From positions 62,001 through 126,000 of the forward strand of contig NZ_JBHSHY010000013.1 in NCBI RefSeq assembly GCF_042653205.1: a stretch of DNA of 64,000 bases, given 5' to 3'. Source of the DNA: Paenibacillus_Z sp042653205. Its GTDB lineage: Bacteria; Bacillota; Bacilli; Paenibacillales; Paenibacillaceae. The position numbers were made by a program, and so were the translations under genes. Each line of letters starts with the position of its first letter. Position 1 is the first letter of the stretch. Under the pieces are notes generated by a model that saw only the letters and a program-made list of their open reading frames with translations, did not search any database and was not told the origin of the DNA. Below are positions 15,239 to 24,139 of this stretch, one piece after another.

Positions 15239-15437
15239 ATGCGGCGGTGCTTCCGTGGCAGCCGGAACGGTGTCCCCGGGGAGGGAACGATGGTATCTTG
15301 CCGGCCGGCCGGATTCCTTGCATACTGGCGGCACGCTAGCAGCATTGGGACGTCGTTTGGCTGGGGGGCGGGGATCCGTGTGATTCCCGTCGTTGGCCGG
15401 TTTCCGGCGGCGGCGTGCGTTCGCTGTGGAATTGCGG

Positions 15438-15466
15438 TTGACAGCAGGCAGGCAAGCCTCTATAGT
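15438..15466 (+). promoter_or_regulatory. Vegetative promoter of the siderophore-binding gene
   Basis: TTGACA (15438-15443) and TATAGT (15461-15466) with a 17-base spacer. The Fur box begins about 10 bases downstream. Confidence 0.8.
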
Positions 15467-15476
15467 TGAACGTAAT

Positions 15477-15495
15477 GATAATGAGAATCATTATC
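15477..15495 (+). promoter_or_regulatory. Fur box
   Basis: GATAATGAGAATCATTATC matches the 19-bp Fur consensus at 18 of 19 positions. It covers the expected transcription start of the downstream lipoprotein gene, so Fe-loaded Fur should block it. Confidence 0.9.
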
Positions 15496-15538
15496 GTATA
15501 TAATGTACAAGCGCGTACATACGAAGGGGAATCGTCAC

Positions 15539-16561
15539 ATGAAGAAGGTAGTCGTACCGATTATGCTCGTGCTGCTGCTCGCGCTCAGCGCCTGCGGCAG
15601 CAAAGCCGCGAACGAAGGGGCGGCGAACGCGCCGGCCGGGAACGGAGCGGCGAACGGCGCGGCGGGGAATGAGGCGGCGTCCGGCAGCGCAGCGTCCGGG
15701 AGCAGCGCCTCGGGCGGCAACGCTTCGGGCAACGCGGCGGAAGCGCCGTCCGGCACGGTTACGTACCCGTCCGAGAACGGCCCGGTCGAGGTGCCGGCCC
15801 ATCCGCAGCGCATCGTCGGTCTGACGAACGCGCCGAACGTCGTCTCGCTCGGCGGGACGCTGGTCGGCGTCGACGAGTGGACCAACAAGAACCCGCTGTT
15901 CACCGATAAGCTGAAGGGCGTTCAGATCGTCTCGGAGAACGACCTCGAGAAGATCATCGAGCTGCAGCCGGACCTCATCATCGCCGGGTCGTACATGAAG
16001 AACCTCGACAAGCTGAAGGAAATCGCGCCGACCGTTGTCTACACGTGGGGCAAGCTGGACTATCTGTCGCAGCAGGTCGAGATCGGCAAGCTGCTGGGCA
16101 AGGAGCCGGAAGCGCGGGCGTGGGTCGAGGACTTCAAGGCGCGCGCCGCCGAGACGGGCAGGGCGATCAAGGCGAAGATCGGCGAGCAGGCGACGGTCAC
16201 CGTCTTCGAGACGGACAACAAGGACTTCTACGTATTTGGCAATAACTGGGCGCGCGGCACCGAGCTGCTGTACCAGGCGATGGGGCTGAGCATGCCGGAG
16301 AACGTGAAGAAGGACGCGCTCGGGCCGGGCTATTACACGCTGTCGCCGGAGGTGCTGTCGCAGTATGCGGGAGACTACGTCGTGCTGAGCCGGAGCAGCG
16401 CATCCGACAACGCGATCATGAAGACGTCGGCATGGACGAACATCCCGGCCGTCAAGAACAATCGCGTCATCGAGATCGACACGGAGGCGTCCTCGTACAG
16501 CGACCCGACGACGCTCGAATATTTGCTCGGCATCTTCAAGAAAGGCTTCCTGGGCAGATAG
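15539..16561 (+). CDS. Iron-siderophore-binding lipoprotein (FecB/FhuD-type ABC receptor)
   Basis: Exported lipoprotein of 340 residues that captures an iron chelate for an ABC importer. The signal peptide ends in the lipobox LALSAC. A ~50-residue Gly/Ser/Ala/Asn linker leads into the two-lobed Peripla_BP_2 domain, starting near PAHPQRIVGL and including LEKIIELQPDLIIAGSY and VFETDNKDFYVFGNNWARG. ATG 15539 is chosen because it gives a clean signal peptide and has AAGGGGA 8 bases upstream; the ATG at 15503 would add 12 unneeded residues. No permease or ATPase gene lies nearby, so it must share a transporter encoded elsewhere. The Fur box predicts induction under iron limitation. Confidence 0.9.
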   Translation: MKKVVVPIMLVLLLALSACGSKAANEGAANAPAGNGAANGAAGNEAASGSAASGSSASGGNASGNAAEAPSGTVTYPSENGPVEVPAHPQRIVGLTNAPNVVSLGGTLVGVDEWTNKNPLFTDKLKGVQIVSENDLEKIIELQPDLIIAGSYMKNLDKLKEIAPTVVYTWGKLDYLSQQVEIGKLLGKEPEARAWVEDFKARAAETGRAIKAKIGEQATVTVFETDNKDFYVFGNNWARGTELLYQAMGLSMPENVKKDALGPGYYTLSPEVLSQYAGDYVVLSRSSASDNAIMKTSAWTNIPAVKNNRVIEIDTEASSYSDPTTLEYLLGIFKKGFLGR

Positions 16562-16597
16562 AGGCGCGGGCGCCGTCAGCCGGAGGCGGGCGGCCTT

Positions 16598-16633
16598 GAA
16601 CGTCCGCCCGAACGTCCGCCCGAACGTCCGCCC
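16598..16633 (+). repeat. Three tandem copies of a 12-bp unit
   Basis: GAACGTCCGCCC is repeated three times without a mismatch between the siderophore-binding gene and its terminator. It is non-coding. Confidence 0.9.
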
Positions 16634-16642
16634 AAGCAAGCA

Positions 16643-16667
16643 AAAGCCCGCGCCGAGCGCGGGCTTT
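16643..16667. terminator. Bidirectional terminator hairpin
   Basis: AAAGCCCGCGC (16643-16653) and GCGCGGGCTTT (16657-16667), loop CGA, between convergent genes. Confidence 0.75.
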
Positions 16668-16774
16668 GTGGTATTGCCGCGGCCTGCCCGCCGCCCGGCG
16701 CCCGGGCGGGCGCATGCGGCGGACCGGTGCGTCCGGCAGCGGCCATACGTGCCGCCGATAGCCGCCGGCCGGCC

Positions 16775-17821
16775 CTATTCGCCGGGCCGCACGATCGCCG
16801 GATGCGCGGCGACGATCGTTTCGCACGCCGCGACAAGCCGGGGCAGGTACGCGAGCGTCTGCTCGGCGCGGCGGGCGATGTCGGCGTCCGAGGCGATGCC
16901 GAGGTCCGCGGCGGCTTCCTCGAGGGCGGGCACGTGTACGGGCAGCAGCCCGGGCGCGTCCGCGCCGAGAATCTTCAGGCAGCGCGCGAACGTCGCGACG
17001 ATCCAGAACATCGCCTCGCGTTGGTCGCCGGCGCGGATCATGGCGCGGCTGCCTTCGATGGCGATGGGACGGGCGGCCGGCGTAATGTCGCTGCTGAAGA
17101 AGAACGGCGTCCGGCCCGCCTTCGCGGCGGCGTCGAACGTCCGGGCGAGCGCCGCGAGATGGCGCTCGGACCGGGCGGCAGTGAGCGCCTCGCCGCCGAG
17201 CTGATCCAGCAGCTCCGCGTATGCGCCTGCATGGCCGCAAGCCCGCAGCGCCTCCCGCGCGGCCGGGTAGCGCCGGCGCACCGTCGGATTGCGCAGCGCC
17301 GCGACGAGCGGCAGATGCGCGGTCACGCCGGTCGGGAACAGCCACTGCGTGACCTTGTCGTAGACCGGCGCGCCGTAATCGATGCCGCGCAGGCCGGTTT
17401 CGATGCGCCGCCGGACGTGCGCGCAGCGGCGCAGCACCCAGGCCTCATCGGCGAAATGGCGGGCGACCTCCGCCTGCAGCCGCCCGAGCCGGCCGTCGGG
17501 ATCTGCGATAATGCCATTGACGCGGAAGCTCCCGGCCAGATGATAGTCGGCCAGTACGGCCTCGGCAGAGGCCAGATTGTCCCACGCTAGAACCGTTACT
17601 TCCAGGAGCGCGCCGTCGTACCGGAATTTCCCCGGCTTGAGCGGTGCCTCCGCTTCCCCCGTTACGACCACCACGTCGACGTCGGACGACTCCGGCAGCT
17701 CGGCCTCGTCCGGCATGCCGACCGTCGAGCCGCTGAAATACGCGCCGCGGAAGCTGCGCTCCCGCGCGGCCTGCGCCGCTACCCATGCGGCCGCGGCCTG
17801 CTTGGCCCTGCCTACATTCAT
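16775..17821 (-). CDS. Nucleotidyltransferase-like protein of unknown substrate
   Basis: Cytosolic protein of 348 residues. The N-terminal part has the polymerase-beta-type nucleotidyltransferase signature: FSGSTVGMPDEAELPESSDV followed by DVVVV, giving the GS...DxD pattern whose acids hold Mg2+. The remaining ~230 residues are helical and rich in Ala, Arg and Leu with no motif I can name. Minor NTases of this shape modify antibiotics, RNA or small metabolites. Start ATG 17821 is preferred over 17854 since GAAGGGGGAA lies just ahead of it. It ends convergent with the siderophore-binding gene. Confidence 0.65.
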   Translation of the reverse strand: MNVGRAKQAAAAWVAAQAARERSFRGAYFSGSTVGMPDEAELPESSDVDVVVVTGEAEAPLKPGKFRYDGALLEVTVLAWDNLASAEAVLADYHLAGSFRVNGIIADPDGRLGRLQAEVARHFADEAWVLRRCAHVRRRIETGLRGIDYGAPVYDKVTQWLFPTGVTAHLPLVAALRNPTVRRRYPAAREALRACGHAGAYAELLDQLGGEALTAARSERHLAALARTFDAAAKAGRTPFFFSSDITPAARPIAIEGSRAMIRAGDQREAMFWIVATFARCLKILGADAPGLLPVHVPALEEAAADLGIASDADIARRAEQTLAYLPRLVAACETIVAAHPAIVRPGE

Positions 17822-17923
17822 GCCGTTTCCCCCTTCGCGCATTTGGGATATCACTGTCTATCCTACCAAATGCCGCCGGATCAGGGGGGATTTATTTGTT
17901 TTTGCCGTGTTTTTTGTCATTGT

Positions 17924-19300
17924 TTACTGTCCGGACGTGTTCTCGCCGGATGGATTGCCGCCGGGCTGGCTGCCCCCGGGGCTGCTGTCGCTGGAATTGC
18001 CGCCGCCCGGTTGATTGCCGCCGGGCTGGTTGCCGCCCGCGCCGCTGCCGCCTGCTTGGTCGCCGCCCGCCTGGCCATTGACGCTCGCTTGACTGCCGCC
18101 CGCGCCGCCGCCACTCGCCTGTCCCCCGCCCGCGCCGCCGTCGCTCGTGCCGCCGTCGCCCGCTTGTCCGCCGTCCGCGCCGCCTTCGCCCGCCTGGATG
18201 CCACCCGATGCGCCTGCGGCCGGGGGCCGGAACCACGAGACTACGAGCAGCAGGAGCGGCAGGACCAAGCCGAAGGTGGCCGAGTAGAACGGCCAGATCT
18301 CGCCGGCGAACACCCGGAAATAGACGATGTTGGGGTAGACGAGAATCGACAGGATGCCCATGAGGATGCCGAAGGGCACGATCATGGGGCGGTACGATTG
18401 CAGCCGCAGCACCTGGGCGAACCCGAGCAGCGCGGCGTAGAAGCTGAGCGACAGCTTGAAGAAGATCGTCAGGAACCAAATGATGGCGACCAGCACCTCG
18501 ATCCGCTGGAGGAATTCGCCGACCTGGATCTTTTTCGCCAGGGTGTAGCTGGGGAATGTGTGCCGCGAAGCGAAGTCCCAGCCGAGGACGAACACGCACA
18601 GCAGCGTAATGACGATAATGACGAGACCGCCCAGCACGGCGCCCTTCAGGAACGGCATGCCGATCTTCGGCTTGTTGACGGCGGGAATGATCATCAGGAA
18701 GACGGTCAGTTCCAGGTACGGAATGCTGATGACCGACAGGCTCCCGTGGAGGATCGCTTTCGTCCCCGCTTCGAAGACGGGCTGAACGCGGTCGAACTGG
18801 ATTTGGGGCAGCAGGAATACGATCAATAGCAGCAGCATGGTCAAGATCCACGGCAGGAAAATTTCCGCCGTGCGCGCGATGACCTCGAGGCCGAGGCTCG
18901 CGCCCATCAGAATCGCCATGATGAACAAGAGGTGCACGATCTGGATCGGCGTCTCGGGCATGACGATCGTCGTAATGAAGTCCCCGACGTTGCGCAGGAC
19001 CAGGGAAGCGAGCAGGAAATAAAACGAGAAAAACAACAGCCCGACCAGCCTCCCGAGCCAGGTGCCGAGAATCTGCTCGGCGAACTGCACGAGGGTCTGG
19101 CCGGGATAGCGGGTGGCGAGCACGATGTAGAGTCCGATGAGCAGCGCGCCGACGCCGACGCCGATGACGGCGGATATCCATCCATCCTGCTTCGCGATGG
19201 CTGTCAGGCCCGACGGAACGATCAGAATCGAGCTGCCCAAGCTGAAGAGGAGCGTCAGAATCGCCAGCTGCCGCGCGCTGATTTTGCCATGTTCGGTCAT
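17924..19300 (-). CDS. Spore germination GerAB-family membrane protein with an unusual Gly-rich tail
   Basis: Germinant-receptor B subunit of 458 residues, a membrane protein of the APC superfamily with about 10 hydrophobic segments (residues ~10-355), including the typical start GKISARQLAILTLLFSLGSS and WISAVIGVGVG. In GerA-type receptors the B subunit binds the nutrient. Family members usually end near residue 365; here a ~100-residue low-complexity tail (repeats such as GGNQPGGNQPGG and AGGGQASGGG) follows the last membrane segment. The tail has no charge pattern or motif. It is the last gene of the four-gene ger operon and should be made in the forespore. Confidence 0.9.
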   Translation of the reverse strand: MTEHGKISARQLAILTLLFSLGSSILIVPSGLTAIAKQDGWISAVIGVGVGALLIGLYIVLATRYPGQTLVQFAEQILGTWLGRLVGLLFFSFYFLLASLVLRNVGDFITTIVMPETPIQIVHLLFIMAILMGASLGLEVIARTAEIFLPWILTMLLLLIVFLLPQIQFDRVQPVFEAGTKAILHGSLSVISIPYLELTVFLMIIPAVNKPKIGMPFLKGAVLGGLVIIVITLLCVFVLGWDFASRHTFPSYTLAKKIQVGEFLQRIEVLVAIIWFLTIFFKLSLSFYAALLGFAQVLRLQSYRPMIVPFGILMGILSILVYPNIVYFRVFAGEIWPFYSATFGLVLPLLLLVVSWFRPPAAGASGGIQAGEGGADGGQAGDGGTSDGGAGGGQASGGGAGGSQASVNGQAGGDQAGGSGAGGNQPGGNQPGGGNSSDSSPGGSQPGGNPSGENTSGQ

Positions 19301-19326
19301 TGTTCGGACGCTCCTCTCCGCCGGGA

Positions 19327-19554
19327 TTAATTCAGCATGGACAAGACGGCTCTGCTCATGGGCTTATAGATGACGGTCAGCCAATCGAGCGGATCGGGCA
19401 GCTCGACGCGGAAGCTGTACAGCATGTTCAGCGTCACGCCCGCGGCCAGCAGGCACGCCGACACTGCCAGCTCCTTCTTCTGCCCGTTTCGCTTCAGCCG
19501 CGGATACTGGAAGCGGACGACGAGGGCCGCCATGATCAGCACGATCCAGATCAA
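19327..19554 (-). CDS. Small two-helix membrane protein of the ger operon
   Basis: A 75-residue protein with two hydrophobic segments (about 2-13, IWIVLIMAALVV; about 28-46, ELAVSACLLAAGVTLNMLY) separated by a basic loop (RLKRNGQKKE). Its start shares four bases (ATGA) with the stop of the C-subunit gene and it sits 26 bases ahead of the B-subunit gene, so it is translationally coupled inside the operon. Small 2-TM 'D' subunits occur in some gerA-type operons and modulate receptor output. The topology and position match that class; the sequence itself is not one I recognise. Confidence 0.75.
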   Translation of the reverse strand: MIWIVLIMAALVVRFQYPRLKRNGQKKELAVSACLLAAGVTLNMLYSFRVELPDPLDWLTVIYKPMSRAVLSMLN

Positions 19555-20762
19555 TCGGACTCCTCCTTCATCCGTTCCAGGAAGGATTCCACAACCGAGC
19601 CGGTGCGGCGGATCTTCGCGGTCACGTTAATGTGGACGGGGAGCTCGGCGAATCGCTGCTCCCAGCGGTCCTTCATCCGGTTCCACGCGCGGTAGTCGGC
19701 ACGGTGGATGGCTGAGCCGAAGCCGAAAATATCCGACTTGTAGTATTTCGCCCGCGCGACGGCGGCTTTCATCATGTCTTCGATCTGGTCGCTCAGCTCC
19801 TTCTCGAGCTGCACGATCGCTTCGTTGGTCGCGATGTTCATGCCGCATTCGACCTCGCCGATGTTGCCTTCCGCCATGACGGTCACGTCGATCCGCGGCT
19901 CGCCGTTCACGACCCGTCCTTTGATCCGGTGGTTCGCGTGAATGAGTTCCACTTCCAGATCGTCCCCGCCGGCGCAGGGCATCCGTATGATCGTGCTTTC
20001 GATATTGCCGCGGATGAAATTATAGCCCATGCTCTGCTTGTCGTTCAGCCAGCCTACGAGCTTGTCCTTGCGGAACACGGCGAGATTTTGATACTGAAGC
20101 AGCGCGGGCGGAGTAATGCTGCTCAAGTTCGTTCTCGTCCGGCCTAGCCGGGGGCTCCCCTGAATGCGAATTCCGGCCAGCACGGGATCCTTGCCCTGGT
20201 CGACGAGATCGTAGATCAGCTGATGCAGATCTACCTTCACGGTAGAGCCCCAGTCGCGCTGCGAGGCTTCGAGCGAGGTGAATATCTTGTCCGTCGGCAG
20301 CTTCTCGAGCGGCGTGAGCACTTCCAGCACGTCGTTCGCCGTCGCGCCCCGGGCGACAACGATGTAGAAGTCCGTGCGCAGCTCGTGGTCTCGGGACAGT
20401 CCGTCGAGCACCTTGGCGATACCGGCCCGCGCCAGGTCCTCTCCGATCACGAGGATGCGCAGGTGGGAGGAATAGATTTTTCGCGGTGCGATCGTGGTCA
20501 TCTCGCGAATCGCTTCGAAGATGGATCGCTCATTGGTCGTGCGCAGCGTCGTAACGGGCACGCGGCTGCCGCTGCCTTTGCCGGAACCGATCTCGGTGGC
20601 GTTGATGATCTGGACCGACACGCCGTACCGATCGCCGATTTTGTCGAAGCCGTATGCCGTCGCGATCGCGATTTCGTTCAGCTCCTTGCGGTTCCAGCAG
20701 CCCGTCAGCAGGAGCGCGAGCAGGGAGATCAGGACGAGTTTGAGTGCTCGGGTGGCGTTCAT
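19551..20762 (-). CDS. Spore germination lipoprotein, Ger(x)C family
   Basis: Germinant-receptor C subunit of 403 residues, lipid-anchored to the outer face of the spore inner membrane. The signal peptide ends in the lipobox LLLTGC, immediately followed by WNRKELNEIAIATAYGFDKI, the conserved start of mature Ger(x)C proteins. The rest carries the three mixed alpha/beta domains, including KIYSSHLRILVIGEDLARAG. The C subunit supports receptor assembly and stability. It lies 33 bases after the A-subunit gene and overlaps the small 2-TM gene by four bases. Confidence 0.93.
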   Translation of the reverse strand: MNATRALKLVLISLLALLLTGCWNRKELNEIAIATAYGFDKIGDRYGVSVQIINATEIGSGKGSGSRVPVTTLRTTNERSIFEAIREMTTIAPRKIYSSHLRILVIGEDLARAGIAKVLDGLSRDHELRTDFYIVVARGATANDVLEVLTPLEKLPTDKIFTSLEASQRDWGSTVKVDLHQLIYDLVDQGKDPVLAGIRIQGSPRLGRTRTNLSSITPPALLQYQNLAVFRKDKLVGWLNDKQSMGYNFIRGNIESTIIRMPCAGGDDLEVELIHANHRIKGRVVNGEPRIDVTVMAEGNIGEVECGMNIATNEAIVQLEKELSDQIEDMMKAAVARAKYYKSDIFGFGSAIHRADYRAWNRMKDRWEQRFAELPVHINVTAKIRRTGSVVESFLERMKEESD

Positions 20763-20795
20763 GCTGCGGTCCTCCCTTTCGTCGAGTGAGCCGGG

Positions 20796-22391
20796 CTAGC
20801 CGCGGGAAGCGGGCTTATGCGGCGGGTCGTCCTTCTGCCGGGTCACGTTCGTCTGGCTGACGAGCCGCGGCCGGGTCAGCATCGCCCACTGCGGAACCCG
20901 GAAGATGGCGTCCTTCTGGTCGTCCGCGACGTACGGCGCGAACGGCGCCATGTACGGAACGCCGAACGAACGCAGGCTGCACAGATGCAGAATCATGACG
21001 ATGGTGCCGACGAGTATGCCGCACAGGCCGAATGATGCGGCCAGCATCATCAGCACGAAGCGGATCATGCGGATGGAGATCCCCATGTTGTACGACGGAA
21101 TCACGAAGTTCGAGATCGCCGTGATCGCGACGACGATGACCATGGCCGGACCGACGAGCCCGGCGTCGACCGCGGCCTGCCCGATGACGAGCGCGCCCAC
21201 GATCGACACCGCCTGGCCGACCGTGCGGGGCATGCGGACGCCGGCCTCCCGCAGAATCTCGAAGGTGACCTCCATCAGCAGCGCCTCGATGAACGCCGGG
21301 AACGGAATACCCTCGCGCTGGGCGACGACGCTGATGAGCAGGGGCGTCGGGATCATCTCCTGATGGAACGTCGTGATCGCGATGTACGCGGATGGCCCGA
21401 ACAGCGCGATGAACAGGCAGACGTACCGGAGGATGCGCAGCAGCGTTGCGATATCCGCGCGCTGGTAGTAGTCCTCCGGCGTCTGCAGGAAGTGTGCGAA
21501 CAGCGCGGGCACGAGCAGGACGAACGGGGTGCCGTCCACGAGAATCGCGATGCGTCCTTCCAGCAGCCCGCCGGCGATCGCGTCGGGGCGCTCGGAATTG
21601 TACATCGTGGGAAACGGCGTATACGCCTCATCCTCGATCAGCTCCTCGATATAGCCGCTCTCGAGGATGCCGTCGATGTCGATCCGGTCCAGCCGCTGGC
21701 GGACTTCCTCGACGATCTTGTCGTTCGCGATGCCCTTGATGTACATAATGGCGACGTCCGTCTGCGTGACCCTGCCGATCTGACGCGTCTCCATCCAGAG
21801 GTTGGCGTCCTTGATTTTCCGCCGGATGAGGGCGGAATTGGTGCGGAGCGTCTCGGTGAAGCCTTCGCGGGGCCCCCGTACGACCGATTGGGAGGAAGGT
21901 TCGTCGACGCCTCTTTCCCGGCACGCGCGGGTGCTGGCGATGATCCCTTCGGTGTGGCCGTCGATCAGCACGACCGCATCGCCCGACAGGATCGCGTGGT
22001 ACAGCGTGTCCATGTCGGACAGGCCGCCGATGTCGCCGACCTTCAGGATATATTCCCGGATGAGCTTCAGGGGGTTGACGTTGTCGTCGGGCTGCAGGAA
22101 CTGCTGCGTCTCGCTGCTTTCGACGAGCAGCGACTCGAGCAGCGTCCGCGGATCCGACAGGCTTTCGATATACACGACCGCGGCGGCGTGCGGCTGCCGG
22201 TTCGTGCGCACGACGAAACGCCGGATGACGAGATCCGTGCTGCCGCCGAGCTGCGTCTCGATCTGGTTCAGCGCCGCGGTCAGCGAAGCGGGCAGCGCGT
22301 TCGCGGCATTCGTCCCGCCCGTGCCCGGCCCTTTCGGCTTCGAGCCGGATTTCGCCTTTAATTTACGGAATGCTTGATAGATATCGACCAT
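20796..22391 (-). CDS. Spore germination GerA-family receptor protein (A subunit)
   Basis: Germinant-receptor A subunit of 531 residues and first gene of the operon. A ~300-residue soluble N-terminal part has the family stretches DTLYHAILSGDAVVLIDGHT and GPREGFTETLRTNSALIRRK. It is followed by four or five membrane segments (from about residue 300) with TPLLISVVAQREGIPFPAFI and EALLMEVTFEILREAGVRMP. A subunits form the oligomeric channel core of the receptor. The start ATG 22391 follows GTGAGGA. I could not find a clear sigma-G promoter in the ~190 bases upstream, although forespore expression is expected. Confidence 0.94.
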   Translation of the reverse strand: MVDIYQAFRKLKAKSGSKPKGPGTGGTNAANALPASLTAALNQIETQLGGSTDLVIRRFVVRTNRQPHAAAVVYIESLSDPRTLLESLLVESSETQQFLQPDDNVNPLKLIREYILKVGDIGGLSDMDTLYHAILSGDAVVLIDGHTEGIIASTRACRERGVDEPSSQSVVRGPREGFTETLRTNSALIRRKIKDANLWMETRQIGRVTQTDVAIMYIKGIANDKIVEEVRQRLDRIDIDGILESGYIEELIEDEAYTPFPTMYNSERPDAIAGGLLEGRIAILVDGTPFVLLVPALFAHFLQTPEDYYQRADIATLLRILRYVCLFIALFGPSAYIAITTFHQEMIPTPLLISVVAQREGIPFPAFIEALLMEVTFEILREAGVRMPRTVGQAVSIVGALVIGQAAVDAGLVGPAMVIVVAITAISNFVIPSYNMGISIRMIRFVLMMLAASFGLCGILVGTIVMILHLCSLRSFGVPYMAPFAPYVADDQKDAIFRVPQWAMLTRPRLVSQTNVTRQKDDPPHKPASRG

Positions 22392-22579
22392 GCGTCCTCA
22401 CCCGGGTGCAGTACTTTTTACCACTATCTCCATAACCGGACGGTTTAAAACACCGACGGGTGCGCGGGACCGGCGCTGTGGAATCTATGCAAGTTAGAGG
22501 AATTCCGGCTCCGAATCGCGAATAGAGGGAACGAGACTTATGGCGAATCGTTCTCAATTCCATTCGGAGGTGGCTAGTT

Positions 22580-23596
22580 ATGAAAGCGCTATTTATCGGA
22601 GGAACGGGCATTATCAGCTCCGCGATCACGCGGCAATTGGCGGCGGACGGGTGCGAGCTGTACGTGCTGAACCGGGGGAACCGCAATGCGGCGCTGCCGG
22701 ACAATGTAAAGGTGCTGCAGGCGGATATCAACGACGAGGCGCATGTTGCCGGGCTGATCCGGGAGCTGGAGTTCGACGTCGTGGCGGACTTCATCGCCTT
22801 CGTGCCGGAGCAGCTGGAGCGGGATTATCGGCTGTTCAGCGGCAAGACGAAGCAGTTCATCTTCATCAGCTCGGCCTCGGCGTACCAGAAGCCGCTGTCC
22901 GATTACCGGGTGTCCGAGAGCACGCCGCTCGCCAATCCGTATTGGGCGTACTCCCGCAACAAGATCGCGTGCGAGGACTACCTCATGAAGCAGTACCGGG
23001 AGCAGGGATTCCCGGTCACGATCGTACGGCCGAGCCATACCTACGACGAACGCTCGATCCCGCTCGGCGTACACGGCCGGAACGGCTCGTGGCAGGTAGC
23101 GAAACGGATGCTCGCGAACAAGCCCGTCCTCATTCACGGCGACGGCACGTCGCTCTGGACGATGACGCATAACCGCGACTTCGCGAAAGGCTTCATCGGC
23201 CTCATGGGCAATCGCCGCGCGATCGGCGAGGCGGTCCAGATCACGTCCGACGAGACGCTCACCTGGAACCAGATCTACGAAGCGATCGCGGACGCGCTCG
23301 GCGTGAAGCTGCAGGCGGTTCACGTCTCCTCGGAATTTCTGGCCGCGTGCAGCCGCGAGGACTACACGGGCGGGCTGATCGGGGACAAGGCGAATTCCGT
23401 GGCGTTCGACAACGCCAAGCTGAAGCGGCTCGTGCCGGAATTCGTCGCGACGACGCGCTTCGACCAAGGCGTGCGGGAGACCGTGGCGCATATCCTGGCG
23501 CATCCCGAGCTGCAGAAAGAGGACCCTGAGTTTGACGCGTGGTGCGATAAGGTGATCGGCGCCCTGAACGGGGCGATCGCGGCGGTGAAGGGCTAG
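22580..23596 (+). CDS. NAD-dependent epimerase/dehydratase-like protein (extended SDR)
   Basis: Cytosolic oxidoreductase-fold enzyme of 338 residues. The N-terminal dinucleotide-binding loop is FIGGTGIISSAI, an Asn/Arg pair after strand 2 (LNRGN) suggests NADP or NAD binding, SSASAY holds the active-site Ser, and YSRNK (about residue 132) supplies the catalytic Tyr and Lys. The C-terminal part binds a sugar-nucleotide-type substrate. Proteins of this type act on nucleotide sugars or as 3-beta-hydroxysteroid-like dehydrogenases; the substrate cannot be named. GGAGGTGG lies just upstream of ATG 22580. It is divergent from the ger operon and has its own terminator. Confidence 0.82.
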   Translation: MKALFIGGTGIISSAITRQLAADGCELYVLNRGNRNAALPDNVKVLQADINDEAHVAGLIRELEFDVVADFIAFVPEQLERDYRLFSGKTKQFIFISSASAYQKPLSDYRVSESTPLANPYWAYSRNKIACEDYLMKQYREQGFPVTIVRPSHTYDERSIPLGVHGRNGSWQVAKRMLANKPVLIHGDGTSLWTMTHNRDFAKGFIGLMGNRRAIGEAVQITSDETLTWNQIYEAIADALGVKLQAVHVSSEFLAACSREDYTGGLIGDKANSVAFDNAKLKRLVPEFVATTRFDQGVRETVAHILAHPELQKEDPEFDAWCDKVIGALNGAIAAVKG

Positions 23597-23637
23597 GCGG
23601 AAGGCAAGCGCATCGGAGCGGAAGCATCGAGCGGAAG

Positions 23638-23672
23638 AAGGCGAGAACCCCTGGCGGGTTTTCGCCTTTTTT
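23638..23672 (+). terminator. Terminator after the SDR gene
   Basis: Stem GGCGAGAACCC / GGGTTTTCGCC (one G-T pair) followed by TTTTTT. Confidence 0.88.
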
Positions 23673-23735
23673 CGTCCGGGCTGCTAGGTTCGGACGCAGC
23701 CGCGGCGCCAGCCGCGGACGGCGGGGTTAGGCGGC

Positions 23736-24113
23736 TTAGGCTTGCGATACGGCGGCTTCCCGCTGGAAGCTGGTCACCTCGAAGAGGAGGCCGCCGAGCG
23801 CCGTGAAATAGAGGGTATACCCGTCCCGCATCCGCCGCGGCTGCTCGGCCGCAATTCCGGCCGCCGCAAGCTTCCGGCGGAAGCCATCGACGCCGGCGAT
23901 CGTATCGACATAGAACCCGAGGTGGAAATCCTTCGGATACCCTTCGCCGCCTGCGCGCATGGTGCTCAGCACGAGACTGAAGCCGTCATCGTCTCTCATG
24001 ACGGCGATGGCGTTCCCGTGCCGGCTGATATATTCAAAGCCGAAGACGTCGCGGAAGAAGGCTATCGCTTCGTTCAAATCTGGCACGCATACGTTCAAAT
24101 GGTTCAATTTCAT
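23736..24113 (-). CDS. VOC-family (glyoxalase/dioxygenase-fold) protein
   Basis: A 125-residue protein with one full VOC module pair. It starts MKLNHLNVCVPDLNEAIAFF, with the first metal-type His at residue 5; FHLGFYVD supplies a second and the Glu of LLFEVTSF the third possible ligand. Members include glyoxalase I, fosfomycin-inactivating enzymes and antibiotic-binding proteins. It is divergent from a TetR regulator with a strong palindrome between them, so it is probably induced by the small molecule that the regulator senses and may act on it. Confidence 0.82.
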   Translation of the reverse strand: MKLNHLNVCVPDLNEAIAFFRDVFGFEYISRHGNAIAVMRDDDGFSLVLSTMRAGGEGYPKDFHLGFYVDTIAGVDGFRRKLAAAGIAAEQPRRMRDGYTLYFTALGGLLFEVTSFQREAAVSQA

Positions 24114-24139
24114 GAGGGATCGCTCCTTGTTATTTTATT

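Larger units (their letters stand above)
15127..15538. other. Intergenic region between Rrf2 and the siderophore-binding gene
   Basis: About 410 bases without a gene. It contains a terminator (15193-15238) and the Fur-regulated promoter (15438-15495). The 200 bases between them show no open frame with a ribosome site and no repeat. Confidence 0.65.

Noticed and set aside
16598..16633. CRISPR-like repeats
   Set aside because: The three 12-bp units are directly abutting without spacers and no cas gene is nearby.
22392..22579. Sigma-G promoter for the ger operon
   Set aside because: Expected from function, but no pair of boxes with suitable spacing was found on the minus strand.
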